This document shows positions 1-11,425 of a stretch of 64,000 nt of DNA, piece after piece. The position numbers and the translations under genes are program-made. The stretch lies in contig NC_063054.1 of NCBI RefSeq assembly GCF_018812025.1, positions 25,362,142 to 25,426,141 of the forward strand, read 5' to 3'. This stretch comes from Megalobrama amblycephala (taxonomy: Eukaryota > Chordata > Actinopteri > Cypriniformes > Xenocyprididae). The notes under the pieces are model-generated. The model did not search any database. It was not told the origin of the DNA and saw only the letters and a program-made list of their open reading frames with translations. Numbering within the stretch: the first letter of the stretch is position 1; the number at the start of each line of letters is the position of its first letter.

Positions 1-440
1 CATTTCATGAGACTATAGTAAATCTTAAGTATGATTACGACTATGAGTGGGTCCTGACACGTTGTCTAACCCCAATTGAGTTTAGAATGTCTATAAACTC
101 CAATCCTATTTCATCTTTTTTATTATCAAGGTGGATGTTAACATCGCTAATAGTTTAGGCTTTATCTGCAACCATTACTAACCTAGATAGAAAATCAGCA
201 AATTCCTTGATAAAGTGTGTGGTGGCCTGTATACAGTAGCCAATACAAACATCAAATTTTCAATTTATAGCTTATAGATAACATTATATAAAGCACCATA
301 ATTTAAAAAAAATTGTACTTGAAACCAGACTTCTGAGAAACACTGAAAACATTATATAAACTGCAGCAACAGCCTTTAGGATAACGCTCATGTTTATAAC
401 AATAACCTTGGGGTGCAGACTCATTAAAGTAATGTTTCCC
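1..440. other. Unassigned AT-rich sequence
   Basis: No convincing coding frame, terminal repeat or known repeat is seen. It precedes the promoter-like part of the DIRS remnant. Confidence 0.4.
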
Positions 441-553
441 CTATCTGTCAGTCACTTCAACGTTGTGCTTGGGAGCCCCAAACACATCTGATACTTCGGA
501 AAATGCCAATGAGAATTGGCGAGTGGAATTTGCATCTCCCTTGGACATATGGG

Positions 554-560
554 TATAAAA
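554..560 (+). promoter_or_regulatory. TATA box of the DIRS-like element
   Basis: TATAAAA lies just downstream of the conserved leader block and about 490 bases before the first readable ORF1 residues. Its position matches the internal promoter region expected at the 5' end of a DIRS element. Confidence 0.5.
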
Positions 561-1039
561 GGATGCTGGTGTGCTCCACTCATTCAGATTTGTTCTTTGG
601 AGGCGTGAAGACATGTCTGTGATTCTCTCTCCCTTCACCTTTGCCTAGAAGCTTGGTTGGATCCTGTACTGTGCATTTCAAGAAACAACTAGAAAGAGAA
701 ATTTCTCTAACAAGAGAATTTTTCTATAAAAGAGAATTTTTTTAAAAAGAGCAAATACAGAAGAAAACATCTTTTAAAAAGCTTTTCTGTATGCTGTTGA
801 CAATTGTTTTCATCAGATGCCACAATTGGTACTGCAGTTTGGCCATGCCAAGCTGGAGCAGCTTTTGTGGATGGTTCATGATCTCATTGCGAGAACAGGG
901 CTATGGGAACGTTCTGGTCGCAACTCTCATACTTTTCAAAAGACAGAGAAGCACAAAAGGCTGGTGAGCACAGAGGGCAATCTGAGGGTAAGCATTTCTG
1001 CCAGGTGTGTCCCCATGGACCTTCCATTCCTCAGCATGC

Positions 1040-2020
1040 TCATCTCTCCCAGTCGAGCTCATGGATGAGTTTGATGGTTTGTCCTTTGGCGAGCCTAATT
1101 TCTCATTCAGGATTCCAGATAAGGATGAACTATTGATTGCAGCATTGGAGGGTGAGCTTATGCCTTCCGATGCTGAGGACTTGACTTGACTCACAATTTC
1201 GGGTTTGGTAGCTCAGTCTGAGTTCGACATTGAGTTGCCAGCCATGCTTTCAGCAGGCCACCACAGACATCAGAATGGAATGGAATTCTCCACCCTGTCC
1301 TGAGTGTTCACGGTTGGATGATTGGTATATAGGCTCGGAGTACAACTCATAGCTGCGCTCAGCCCCAGTGCATTTCTTCCCAGAAGTGCATGCAGAGCTT
1401 AAGAAGTCATGGAAGGCACTTTTTACTGCCAGGTCCCGCTTTGCAAGCTCTTCCACCCTCACTACCCTTGACGATGGGGCAGCCAGGGGGTACACAGAGG
1501 TTCCACAGGTGGAGAGTGCGATTTTGGTACATTTATGCCCGCAAAATGCAGCCACCTGTTGGAATTATCCCAGCCATTCCAGGCCATGTAAGTCTACTTC
1601 TTCTCTAATGGCGAAGGCTTACAGTGCTGCTGTGCAGGCTGCCTCCGCCCTGCATGCCATGGCTATCCTACAGGCCAAGGTACCAAAAGATTTGCACAAG
1701 GGTAGTTCTGAGCTGGGATTGATGCAGGAACTGTGTTTGGTGACCAATTTTACCCTACGGGTGACCAAGGTCATGGCACAGGCTCTTGGCTAGGAAATGT
1801 CCACCATGGTGGTCCAGGAACATTATCTCTGGCTGAAACTTGCTCAAATGCAGGATGTTGACAAAGTTTGCTTTGTTTTGCTTTCTTGATGCTCCCATCT
1901 CACAAGGTGGCCTCTTCAGCAACACTGTCAAGGACTTTGCCTAGCAGTTCTCAGCAGTAAAGAAGTAGATTGAGGCGTTTAAACACATCCTGCCTTGGCG
2001 TGATGCCACCAGGCCACCAA
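1040..2020 (+). pseudogene. DIRS ORF1 (gag-like) pseudogene
   Basis: The protein would be the gag-like ORF1 product that packages element RNA. The best stretch is 1368-1793, 141 codons without a stop. It contains FFPEVHAELKKSWKALFTAR, then a GAARGY motif and SALHAMAILQAKVPKDLH, the order expected of the fish DIRS ORF1 core. An upstream frame at about 1050-1189 (MDEFDGLSFGEPNF...) looks like the acidic N-terminal part. After the stop at 1793 the homology continues as VVQEHYLWLKLA and then HILPWRDAT at about 1980-2010. Several frameshifts and stops separate these pieces, so the gene is dead. Assignment is from recognition, not alignment. Confidence 0.65.
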
Positions 2021-2860
2021 GTTCACATTCGTCCTCTGCTTGTCAACGATGGTGTCCAACTGTGGTCTCACTGCTCCTTTCCCCAGTGGAGGGCCAAACA
2101 GAGAATCTTTGGTTCCCCTTTTTGTTTTGTTTGCCACTGTCCCAAGGGGCAATGGTACCCAAAGTTTCAAAAGAAAGAGCAGCTTCCACTCTCCCTGGGT
2201 CACACAGCCTGCAGCCCCCACATGGCCGTGAGACCTATCACTCTGGCTAGAGCCCCCTCCATTAGGTGGGCCTATGCTTTGAAGTAGAGTCTTTTTGCTA
2301 ACTGTTGTGCTTCCCGAGAGGAAGACCCACAGATGCAAAAACAGATTCCTCAGCGGCGCCAGGAGGTTAAATCCTCCTAGGCCATGCCTTATTTCCTCAT
2401 GGGATCTCTCTGTAGTCTTGCTGTCAAATAAGTCGAGTTAAGGGCCCTCTCTTTGGTGACAGCACTCCAGACCATGCTCACTTCCATCAAGAAAGTTGGG
2501 GACCTGCAGGCATTCTGTCAGCTAAACGTGCCTTGAGTCGGTGAAATTCGGCAGAGAAATTCAATGCCAGGCCCAGTACTCATGATGCATGCCCTTTCAG
2601 GTCAGCCCATATACTAAGGCTAGGTACTCCATATGTAGTGATTCCTTGATGGCAATCCCATATGATGTATTGTCCACGAAACAGTTTCCCTGATGGTAAA
2701 CCTGTGTCTTCCCAGGCTGGCATGCAAATTCCATTCTCCAAATATTTTTGGCCTTTTCTGCAGTATCAGAGGTGTTTTGGGCTCCCAAGTACGACCTCTA
2801 GTGTCAGTGCTTTGAAACAACATCTTGTTCCCTTCATCTGGGAACAGAGGTTACAATAGT

Positions 2861-3655
2861 AACCAAGACAATTCATCTGGTTTTATAGGTTTCTGTCAAA
2901 TAGAGCACATCTAGGCTGTGATCTGTAACATATATTTCACAATTAATGCATTTGTAGGAAAGGATCTGATGTTCAGTAAGCTGAGCTTTATCAAATGCTT
3001 GAAAGAAAAGCAGTACAACCCCAGGAGAGATAGAGACAATCTCTTTTAACAGGTTAGGTCTACCCCAGGAACTCATCTAATTGTCTACAAATCCTATATT
3101 ATTCTGTGAGCACTACTTCGACATCCAGCCATTCAACGATATGAGTCTACTATATACAGTATCTTCTCAGGTTTCTCAGTGGGTGTGTCACTGAGTGCGT
3201 AGAACCTGTTTGTAATTCTAACAGGAACAGGAGAGTGGTGCTTTGTCTTGCAACTATGCTGCCTCACAGTCACCCAATCACCCTCATGCAGGGGCTCTGC
3301 AACCGGAACTCTGTATGGGGCTTGCTAAGCTAGTCATATCAAAAGCCTTGTCTAATACCTTTGTATTCTCACTAACCTTCACTAAAGTTTGGATGTGTGT
3401 GCTAATTCTGATATCTTCTCCAGCAGCAGCATCACTGCTGACAGAGGAGGCTACACTAAACAATTCACAAGGCATAGTTCAGCAAACATGAACTTTGGAA
3501 CCTTAACCAAATTCGCTTGAGTTTGCGTCTTCTTTCTTCCACATTCACGTGTGTATGAATGGAAGTAAGTGGAAAGAAATGTGTAGTATGACCACCCCTT
3601 GACTTGGATGCAGCCTTTTAACTTAGAAACATCCAAAGTTGTTCTGAGTAATCAC
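2861..3655. other. Unassigned sequence
   Basis: Only short open frames (up to about 80 codons) without recognisable motifs. No terminal repeats or tandem structure noted. Confidence 0.35.
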
Positions 3656-3663
3656 CTTTATCC

Positions 3664-3845
3664 TATGACAGGGTTCCTCAAATCTGGCCTGGGAAGGCCA
3701 CTGACCTGCAGAGTTTATCTCAAACCCTGATCAAACACATCTATCTGTAATCTTCTAGTAACTCTAAAGCCTTGATTAGCTTGCTCGATTGGCTTTGATT
3801 AAGGTTAAAGCTAAACTCTTCAGGGCAGTGGACAGTGGGAGACTT
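3664..3845. repeat. Short hAT-like dispersed repeat, diverged copy
   Basis: It shows the pattern of a common fish interspersed repeat: a start like GTTCCTCAAATCTGGCCTGG, then GCAGAGTTTATCTC, and inverted counterparts (AAAGCTAAACTCTTCAGG) near the right end. The two halves are roughly inverted copies, so the RNA or single strand could fold back. A better preserved relative lies at 4958-5145. Confidence 0.5.
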
Positions 3846-3849
3846 AGGA

Positions 3850-4955
3850 CCACCATCATCAAAAGACCAAAAAAAGCAATATCTCAAGGTGGAAGCGGTT
3901 CTGGCAACACATGGTGACCCAACACCTTACTAAGACAGTTTAGTTTGGTTATTCTTTTAAATTTGTCCCCCATCTATAGCTTCAATACAAACTCTCAATT
4001 CTGTTAACTGTAGCTGTTCATTGGTTCAGAGTTATTTTTCTAAATTAAAGTTTTTCTCATCTTCTTACACATTTCTCCAAACTAAGGTCAGTGCACTCAA
4101 AACAATTACAACCATCCAAACACTGCCAGTTGGTATTAATTAATTGATATTATTTTAGCCAAACAATTTCACTGTTTTATTCATTAAAACATAATTTCTA
4201 ATAAACTATAATACTATAATACTATAATAAACTATAATAATAAACTTTGCATCCGAGGAACCAATGCTGTGAATGCTGAATTGATGCCTGGAAAGTATAT
4301 GCCTCAATAATCCATTGCTTGTTGCTTGTAGAAGAGGTACTTTATCATAGGGGTTGTGGCAGAATCTTTTCCATCTCCAGAAGCAGATGAACTCAACAAC
4401 TGGATTCAGAAATGTAGAATATCATGGAAAGTACTCTATCAAAAATGTAGATGATTTCATTATTTAACATTTTTAACAAAACGGACCTACATGGTATCAG
4501 TTTTTGAATTTCCAGCTAATCAAACCCATGACACCACCAATGCTAGCATTCTTGTATGGGGATGAAACCCATGAACTTGGCATTGCAGGTGCATGAGTGG
4601 TATGAATGCTTAGAACTTGTGAATTGTGGAATTAGTGGAATTAGACATTGACCCAAACCACGAAAAAACCTTTGCTTCAGCTGTTCCTGTTCTTCCTCCA
4701 GAAAGAAGATTACTCTAAAAAATAGCAGTCTTGTTGTATTGTATGGTCCTAAGAAAACATGGCATAGAAAGTGATGTGAGGTCCCTATGAACAGTGACAC
4801 TGACTGTGACTGGCCATTGACAATCCTCCCTTTTTTTGTTGAGATTGAGGCCATGAAGAGGGTCTTTCTACCATGAAGAGATGCTGATTCATAACAAATC
4901 AGAGTGACTCATCTCAGTGACTCATCAATCAGACTCTTCTGTTTCCTCTACTTTA
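3850..4955. other. Unassigned AT-rich sequence
   Basis: It contains a short ATA/TAA-rich run near 4200-4245 and repeated GTGACTCATC-like words near 4905-4930. A 103-codon minus-strand frame at 4543-4854 has no recognised motif and no support as a gene. Confidence 0.35.
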
Positions 4956-4957
4956 GA

Positions 4958-5145
4958 GATGTCCAATCCTCCTCCATCTTCCGGCAGAGTTTAGCTTGAA
5001 CACACCTGTCTGGAAACACAACTGAACCAGCTAATCATGGTCTTTAAGATCACTATCCTGAAGACCTTGATTAGCTGGTTCAGGTGGGTTTAATTAGGAT
5101 CAGGGCTAAACTCTGCTGAAAGGTGGCCCTCCAGGAACAGGATTG
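4958..5145. repeat. Short hAT-like dispersed repeat, inverted halves
   Basis: Both halves are present: GCAGAGTTTAGCTTGAACAC near the left end and GGGCTAAACTCTGC near the right, with ACCAGCTAATCA and TGATTAGCTGGT between them. The ends read as CCAATCCTCCTCC and GGAACAGGATTGG. This matches the non-autonomous family seen degraded at 3664-3845. Confidence 0.55.
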
Positions 5146-5771
5146 GAAACCCCTCCTCTTACTCCTTTTTACTGTTCCCTTTTTCTCTGCTCCCTTCTTA
5201 CACCATTCTGTCATACTCTTGCCTCAATTCTTTCAATGGTAATCACTCTTGTTCTTTTCCTACCCTCTCCCTTTATTACATTAACCCCTATTTCTCTCCC
5301 TACATCTCGTTTTCCTCCCATTACTCCTACTGCTTTTGCTTTACCCACTCTACCTCATCTAAATCTTGCCTCTTTTTCATTTTCTTTTCAGTCTTTAATA
5401 AGAGTCTGCCATTGTTTCTTTGATCTGGATTTTCACAGGTTTCTACTTCAACACCATCTATTTCATCCTGTTTCTTTCCCATCATCTTTTTCAACTTTCT
5501 TCAATATTTCGCTTCTCTTGCTTCTTCCTCTTAGAGAAATATGTGTAGTGCTTGGAGAAAATAATGTATCTATGTTTTTATTTAAAAATGTATGGAGGAC
5601 CAAATATGCAAAATGAAATAATAAACATATAAATATATGAATCAATTGGAGTAATTGTTTTCATTACATACGTTTTTTTGTTGAGATTGAGGCCTTTGTC
5701 TCTGTTTTAAGTTTATAATTCAACTCATTTTTTAAATTTATAATTTTATAATGTATTCAATAATATTGGTA
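5146..5771. other. Pyrimidine-rich unassigned stretch
   Basis: Strong C/T bias on the plus strand between about 5150 and 5530. The 157-codon open frame at 5143-5616 (Leu/Ser/Phe/Pro-rich) is what such bias alone would give and shows no domain. Confidence 0.4.
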
Positions 5772-5775
5772 TTAA

Positions 5776-6977
5776 AGGGTTACTTCAGGCTTTAGCATTA
5801 AGCTTTGTATTAGTAGAATACCACTAGTATTTTCGAATTACCGTGCTTTCCCCCTTCATATCAGCCCGAGATGAGAGATTTATGCATTTTTATTCTGTAA
5901 AAAAGCCTTTTTTTACAGAATTTTTAAAAAAGGCTTTTTTGGCCAGAGGCTTAAAACTACAGCCAGTAATAGCAGGTAGTTCCGCATTTTTTCACCACGC
6001 CCATACATATGCGCGTTTGAGGTTACTCACGGACATAGATCAAAGATTTTATCAAAAGCGGGTGTCAATTATATTTTTAAGCTTACAGTAATTAACTTTA
6101 TTTTGTCTGCACTACATTGATGGTTCATCTCGCAAATTTATCGGTCTCTGCAGTCATCTCAACCAATACAGCAACAGGCTTTTGTGGTAACGTTAGCATA
6201 AATAGATAAATAAACTCAGTTTTACAGAACAGAGGCTTTACTTTGATAACAGTCAACTTATATGCAACTTATATTTAATTGTCTATCTAACGTTACTTTG
6301 CTAAGTTTGCAGTTTTACTGCTACCTACAACACTACATATAGGCTACTGTGTTATCAGTCTTGTATCAGCGAGTCTTACCTCTAGGCGAATACGCTTAGT
6401 ACCAGATGCCCAGGCTGTTCGTCCTCTGGGAAAGTGAATATCGATGGTATCGCGGTGTCCTTCAGAATGGTTCTCTTCATTGCAAAGATATTTGGTTCGT
6501 AGTCCTCGTGCTTGAAATGGAGACTACATATTCTGCGTTTTTTTAGGTTTTCTATAACGGTGTCATCTCCAAACTTCGGGTGTTTGATGGCCCGCAGCCA
6601 CTGTTTACATCGCTCCAAATCTTTAACTTAATCGGAAAATGATGTAAACTTACTTGTCCTTTCCTGGTTTTGGGTGTACATCCAGGTACAAAGCAATTTA
6701 GCACCATTTCGCTGTAAATGTATGAACTAACTCACGATTTATTTGTTTGAATTTTCCTGGTAATGCCGCCTGTAGGCGTGGTTTGGGCGTGGCCTCGCAA
6801 GGGCAGCAAAACAAGTGCATTCTGGGAGTTGTTGTCTTTCATCCACATTAGTCAAAAATACATTTTCTGCCTTTTCTCAGTCTAGAAAGCTCCAAATTCA
6901 AAAATAATTTCACATTTCTACTACATAAATGACCAATTTTAAATACACATTCATCTTTCCAGGGGTGAAGTACCCCT
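5776..6977. mobile_element. TTAA-flanked DNA transposon with THAP relic (Kolobok-like)
   Basis: TTAA occurs immediately outside both ends (5772-5775 and 6978-6981). The termini are inverted: AGGGTTACTTCA on the left and the reverse complement AGGGGTACTTCA on the right. TTAA target duplications are typical of piggyBac and Kolobok. The internal THAP zinc finger argues for a Kolobok-type or related THAP transposase rather than piggyBac; this is an inference. Most of the transposase is missing, so the copy is non-autonomous. Confidence 0.6.
6399..6707 (-). pseudogene. THAP zinc-finger domain of a transposase, frameshifted
   Basis: Reading the minus strand from ATG at 6707-6705 gives MVLNCFVPGCTPKTRKG followed by SLHHFP. 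After a one-base frame loss near 6630 it continues as ERCKQWLRAI, then RRICSLHF and DTAIPSIF. The C-x4-C pair, the later C-x2-H pair and the AVPTIF-like box are the hallmarks of the THAP DNA-binding finger found in P-element and some Kolobok-group transposases and in cellular THAP proteins. The frame ends about 20 residues after the AVPTIF-like box, with no catalytic domain. It sits centrally in the TTAA-flanked element, so I read it as a leftover DNA-binding exon of that element's transposase. Confidence 0.65.
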
Positions 6978-6981
6978 TTAA

Positions 6982-7513
6982 CTGAATAAACAAGCAGGGA
7001 GAGAGTAGAGATGAGGATCCTTATGTAGCAGTTTTACTTTTTACCTTAGCAACACACCAGTGGAGAGTGGAGAGCGTAATCAGTAACTATAGTAACAAAT
7101 AGGGAATAGTTATTAACCTAGGTGTAGTGAACAGAACATTCCAGGGCCCAGTTTTATGATGGGGCCCCTCTCTACTGCAACAGTTGGAGAAAGGTTTGCT
7201 ACATTTCATTGGAACTTGGTGGACTAGCACAAACAAATATCCAGCACAACCAGATAAGGATGCTAGGACATCTGACAGACACTGACAGAGGCCAAGAAGA
7301 AGAACTTTAGTACCATGCCTGGAAAGGACAGGTCTTCTGTTTGGTTCACATTGAGTTTCTGCCCTTCATCCATCTCTAAGTAATTTCTACAGTTTAGACC
7401 CAGACCACCACAAAAAAATCCTTAGGACCTTTTGGATGCAGCAGGGGTGGCTGAAACAAAAAAAGGCCACAAGTATCCATCTAAATCTGTTCAGAACTAA
7501 ATTTTTGGAAACC
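6982..7513. other. Unassigned sequence
   Basis: No motif, terminal repeat or sizeable frame recognised between two TTAA-type elements. Confidence 0.35.
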
Positions 7514-8188
7514 TTAATGGTGCCCTAGAACTTTTTAAAAAAAGATGTAATATAAGTCTAAGGTGTCCCCTGAATGTGTCTGTGTAGTTTCAGCTCAAAA
7601 TACCCCATAGATTTTTTTTTAATTCATTTTTTTAACTGCCTATTTTGGGGCATCATTATAAATGAGCCGATTCAGGGCTACTGGCCCTTTAATTCTCATG
7701 CTCCATGCCCACGGAGCTCGCGCTTGCCTTGAACAGTGCATAAACAAAGTTTACACAGCTAATATAACCCTCAAATGGATCTTTACAAAGTGTTCGTCAT
7801 GCATGCGGCATGCATGCGTCGGATTATGTGAGTATTGTATACTGTTATATTGTTTACATCTGATTCTGAATGAATTTGAGGCTGTGCTCCATGGCTAACG
7901 GCTAATGCTACACTGTTGGAGAGATTTATAAAGAATGAAGTTGTGTTTATGCATTATACAGACTGCAAGTGTTTAATAATGAAAATAGCGACGGCTCCTG
8001 TCTCCGTGAATACAGTAAGAAACGATGGTAACTTTAACCACATTTAACAGTACATTAGCAACATGCTAACGAAACATTTAGAAAGACAATTTACAAATAT
8101 CACTAAAAATATCATGATATCATGGATCATGTCAGTTATTATTGCTCCATCTGCCATTTTTCGCTATTGTTCTTGCTTGCTTACCTAG

Positions 8189-8687
8189 TGTCACGGAGAC
8201 GAACCCCGTGATTCCCCCCTCTGGCCAGCAGAGGGCCCCTTCTCCGGAATACTGACACTCACGCATCCATTCACTCATCTACACTGACCCACACTACATT
8301 TCCCACAAGCCCCGTTCCTTGGACTCTGATCCCCCTCCAGCTGCAGCTTGTTAGGACTGCTATTTAAGCTGCCATTTCACACAGACCTACGCGAAGTCTT
8401 GATCATTGCCCCGGCTGTCATTTCTGAGCGTTTATACCCTGTTTGTTTTCCCGTTGCCATTCCTGTCTGTTCACCGTTTATTGACCCATTGCTGCCTACC
8501 TATTGACCCCTTGCCTGTTTCCTGGACTGTGATTCTTGCTTGTGACCCCGACCTATTGCCTGTCTTTGACTACAATCTGCCTGTCCTCCTTTGCTGTGTT
8601 TGCTGGTTCTGACCCCTGCCTGTACGACCACGATTGCTTCAATAAAGCCTGCTAAATGGATCCCATGTCGAGTGATGACTCATTACA
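8189..8687 (+). repeat. 5' LTR of the chromovirus
   Basis: 499 bases, TG...CA ends. It contains a TATA-like TATTTAAG at 8361-8368, a predicted RNA start at about 8391 and AATAAA at 8641-8646. The gag start codon (8656) lies inside this LTR, so the frame runs through the LTR boundary. Confidence 0.9.
8361..8400 (+). promoter_or_regulatory. TATA-like box and predicted RNA 5' end of the chromovirus
   Basis: TATTTAAG begins at 8361. Thirty bases later GCGAAGTCTT (8391-8400) starts, the exact complement of the segment just inside the LTR. The spacing fits a TATA-directed start at 8391, which would put the self-priming sequence at the very 5' end of the RNA. Confidence 0.65.
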
Positions 8688-11421
8688 GAAGACTTCGCCA
8701 CCACAAGATCCAGCGGCTTACGATCATCTGTGTGCCAACATGGCTGCTCAGGCGAGTCAGATTGCTGCTAACCAACACCAGCTAAACCGTCTGACTTCTA
8801 TAACCGAGGAGTTGGTTAAGACCGTTCAAAGTCTCCACAGCTCGGCCGCCAGCACTACCGCCACGACGCCACCACCCGCAGCGGCCGCCATAACCCACGC
8901 GGCAGAGACGCCGTCTCACGTTAACCCTCGTCTGGCTTTCCCTGAGAAGTTCGATGGTGACGCTACCAAGTGTAAAGGCTTCCTTCTCCAATGTTCTCTG
9001 TTCGTTGAACAGCAACCCACTCTATACAACACAGAGACTGGTAAGATCGCTTTTGTATGCTCACTATTGACGGGAAGGGCTTTGGACTGGATTACTGCTG
9101 TGTGGCGCGCTGACGGGACAGCGTTTGCATCGTTTAATGAATTCCTCAGACTATTCCGCGAGGTCTTTGATCACCCCAGAGAGGGTAAAGGAGCTGGTGA
9201 ACGCCTGTTGGAATTATCCCAGGGGAGATTAACGGTGGCGGAATACGCCATGAACTTCCGCACACTGGCAGCACAGACAAATTGGGTGAGTGACACGCTT
9301 AAAATCCTGTTTCGAAAGGGTCTTAGTCATGAACTGCAGACTGAGTTAGCATGCCGTGATGAGGGCAGAGACCTTAACAGTTTCATCGAACTGGCTATTA
9401 CCATCGATAACCTGCAGCGTGCTCGTCGGGTAGGCTCACAACGTCTCTCATCGGCTAAAACCACGGCTCCCGAGGAAACCACCGAACCTATGCAAGTTAA
9501 TGCCTACCGCCTGTCTGCTGAAGAGAGAAATCGCCGCCTCACTCACCGTTTGTGTTTGTACTGCGGATTACCTGGTCATCAGCGGATCTCTTGCCTCTCA
9601 CGTCCATCATCTGCAGCTACTAGATCGGTGAGTGCCACCTTAAGCTCTGTCAGTCCAATAAACTGTGTAACTGTCCCAATCACATTATGGATTAATGGAG
9701 TCCGTGTGACTACCGCTGCCCTGGTGGATTCCGGCGCAGCTGGTAACTTCATATCAGAGGAATTCGCCAAAACTCATAAAGTGTCTCTCATTCCATGTTC
9801 CACTTCCCTCTCTGTAGCCACGATAGATGGACGCCATCTGGGGACTGGACTGATCGACCAGCTATCCCAGGAACTTCCGATGTCAACTGGATTACTTCAC
9901 AATGAACGCATTCAATTCTACGTCCTACCTGTGTCTAACGCTCCCATTATTCTAGGATTACCCTGGCTACGGCTCCATGACCCACAGATCTCGTGGAGAG
10001 AGGGACAAATCACCAAGTGGAGCACCCAGTGTCAGAGAACATGTCTGTCCACCATCACACCCATGCCAGTTCACGCAGTCCTGTTCAACCCAGACATCCC
10101 AGTCATCCCCAATCTGCCCGAGGAATACCTTGACCTCGCTACAGCATTCAGTAAGGAGGAAGCTAATACCCTACCACCACATCGCACTCACAACTGTGCC
10201 ATTGATCTCCTCCCAGGCCACACACCACCCAGGGGGCGCATCTTCCCTTTATCACAACCCGAATCGGAGGCCATGTCGAACTATATAGAAGAGGAGTTGG
10301 AGAAGGGGTTCATTCGACCATCTACCTCGCTCGCTTCCGCTGGCTTCTTCTTCGTGCGGAAGAAAGATGGGGGTCTTCGACCATGCATTGACTATAGAGG
10401 GCTCAACGAGATCACCGTGAAGTTCCGGTACCCGCTTCCTCTAGTGCCATCCGCCCTTGAACAGTTGCGTACCGCCCAATACTTCACCAAACTGGATTTA
10501 CGTTGCGCATACAATCTCATCCGCATCAGGGAGGGTGATGAGTGGAAGACGGCTTTCTCCACAACCAATGGGCACTATGAATACCGGGTTATGCCGTTCG
10601 GCCTGGTCAACAGTCCTTCTATCTTCCAGTCATTCGTCAACGACGTATTCAGGGACATGCTGAACAGAACTGTAATCGTATACATCGACGACATCCTTAT
10701 CTATTCCAACACTCTAGAGGAGCATATTCACCACGTTAGAGCTGTCCTACAACGCCTAATCGACCACCAGCTTTATGCCAAGGCGGAGAAATGCGAGTTC
10801 CACACCACATCAACCACCTTTCTGGGTTACATCATCAGCTCAGAGGGGATTGCCATGGATGAGAGCAAAGTCAACGCTGTCCTCAAATGGCCCGAACCCC
10901 ACACCTTGAAAGAACTGCAACGCTTCCTGGGGTTCGCCAACTTCTATCGCCGGTTCATCCGGAACTTCAGCACCGTGGTGAGTCCTCTCACGTCCATGGT
11001 CAAGAAAGGTACCCATCGTCTCAGCTGGTCAGACGCAGCCCACCAAGCTTTCCAGGAACTCAAACAGCGCTTTGTCACAGCGCCCATACTCCGCCACCCG
11101 GACCCTTCGACCCCCTTCATCTTAGAAGTGGACGCTTCTAATACGGGAGTGGGGGCTGTCCTCTCTCAGCGACAGGGTCCCTTATCTAAAGTCCATCCCT
11201 GTGCCTTCTACTCCCGGAAACTCAACTCCGCTGAGCGCAACTACGATGTGGGAGATCGCGAACTCCTCGCCATGAAAACTGCCTTCGAGGAGTGGAGGCA
11301 CTGGCTAGAGGGCGCTAACTACCCCTTCACCGTCTTCACCGACCATAAGAATCTGGAGTACTTGCGTACAGCCAAACGTCTCAACCCACGCCAGGCTAGA
11401 TGGTCCCTGCTCTCGTTTTGA
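8656..11421 (+). CDS. Chromovirus Gag-Pol, part 1 (gag, protease, RT, RNase H)
   Basis: 921 residues from ATG in the LTR. Residues 1-290 are Gag, forming the particle. A CCHC zinc knuckle ([14 protein letters not shown]) is at residues 300-313. The aspartic protease active site [10 protein letters not shown] is at about 356. The reverse transcriptase carries the YIDDILIYS catalytic motif at 676 (metal-binding aspartates 678-679). RNase H follows with VDASNTG and TDHKNLEYL. Gag and Pol are in one frame here, as in Tf1/sushi elements. The frame ends prematurely at QARWSLLSF, where a one- or two-base loss breaks the expected continuation into VTYHPGS; integrase follows in another frame. The product would copy element RNA into DNA inside particles. 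Confidence 0.9.
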   Translation: MDPMSSDDSLQKTSPPQDPAAYDHLCANMAAQASQIAANQHQLNRLTSITEELVKTVQSLHSSAASTTATTPPPAAAAITHAAETPSHVNPRLAFPEKFDGDATKCKGFLLQCSLFVEQQPTLYNTETGKIAFVCSLLTGRALDWITAVWRADGTAFASFNEFLRLFREVFDHPREGKGAGERLLELSQGRLTVAEYAMNFRTLAAQTNWVSDTLKILFRKGLSHELQTELACRDEGRDLNSFIELAITIDNLQRARRVGSQRLSSAKTTAPEETTEPMQVNAYRLSAEERNRRLTHRLCLYCGLPGHQRISCLSRPSSAATRSVSATLSSVSPINCVTVPITLWINGVRVTTAALVDSGAAGNFISEEFAKTHKVSLIPCSTSLSVATIDGRHLGTGLIDQLSQELPMSTGLLHNERIQFYVLPVSNAPIILGLPWLRLHDPQISWREGQITKWSTQCQRTCLSTITPMPVHAVLFNPDIPVIPNLPEEYLDLATAFSKEEANTLPPHRTHNCAIDLLPGHTPPRGRIFPLSQPESEAMSNYIEEELEKGFIRPSTSLASAGFFFVRKKDGGLRPCIDYRGLNEITVKFRYPLPLVPSALEQLRTAQYFTKLDLRCAYNLIRIREGDEWKTAFSTTNGHYEYRVMPFGLVNSPSIFQSFVNDVFRDMLNRTVIVYIDDILIYSNTLEEHIHHVRAVLQRLIDHQLYAKAEKCEFHTTSTTFLGYIISSEGIAMDESKVNAVLKWPEPHTLKELQRFLGFANFYRRFIRNFSTVVSPLTSMVKKGTHRLSWSDAAHQAFQELKQRFVTAPILRHPDPSTPFILEVDASNTGVGAVLSQRQGPLSKVHPCAFYSRKLNSAERNYDVGDRELLAMKTAFEEWRHWLEGANYPFTVFTDHKNLEYLRTAKRLNPRQARWSLLSF
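8689..8698 (+). promoter_or_regulatory. Self-complementary primer-binding site
   Basis: AAGACTTCGC begins two bases after the 5' LTR and is perfectly complementary to GCGAAGTCTT at 8391-8400. There is no obvious tRNA-derived site, since gag coding runs straight through. Tf1 and the related sushi elements prime reverse transcription with the folded-back 5' end of their own RNA, and this arrangement matches. Confidence 0.7.
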
Positions 11422-11425
11422 TTTC

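Larger units (their letters stand above)
441..2860 (+). mobile_element. Decayed DIRS-like retrotransposon
   Basis: The left part (about 455-620) has the layout I associate with fish DIRS elements: a block around AATGCCAATGAGAATTGGCG, a TATA box and a short leader. It is followed by a recognisable but broken ORF1 (gag-like). Downstream (2020-2860) the frames are heavily degraded. No reverse transcriptase or tyrosine recombinase is readable, so most of the element is lost. The right end carries a block around GGGAACAGAGGTTACAATAG (about 2838-2858) that resembles DIRS terminal sequence. Family assignment is by recognition of the ORF1 protein and promoter block. The exact ends are uncertain. Confidence 0.65.

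Noticed and set aside
4543..4854. 103-codon minus-strand frame
   Set aside because: No recognised motif, relative or gene structure.
5143..5616. 157-codon plus-strand frame rich in Leu, Ser, Phe and Pro
   Set aside because: Explained by C/T-rich composition; no domain, and no splice or promoter support.
8406..8612. 68-codon frame duplicated at 13218-13424
   Set aside because: Both copies are LTR sequence; duplication reflects the LTR pair, not a gene.
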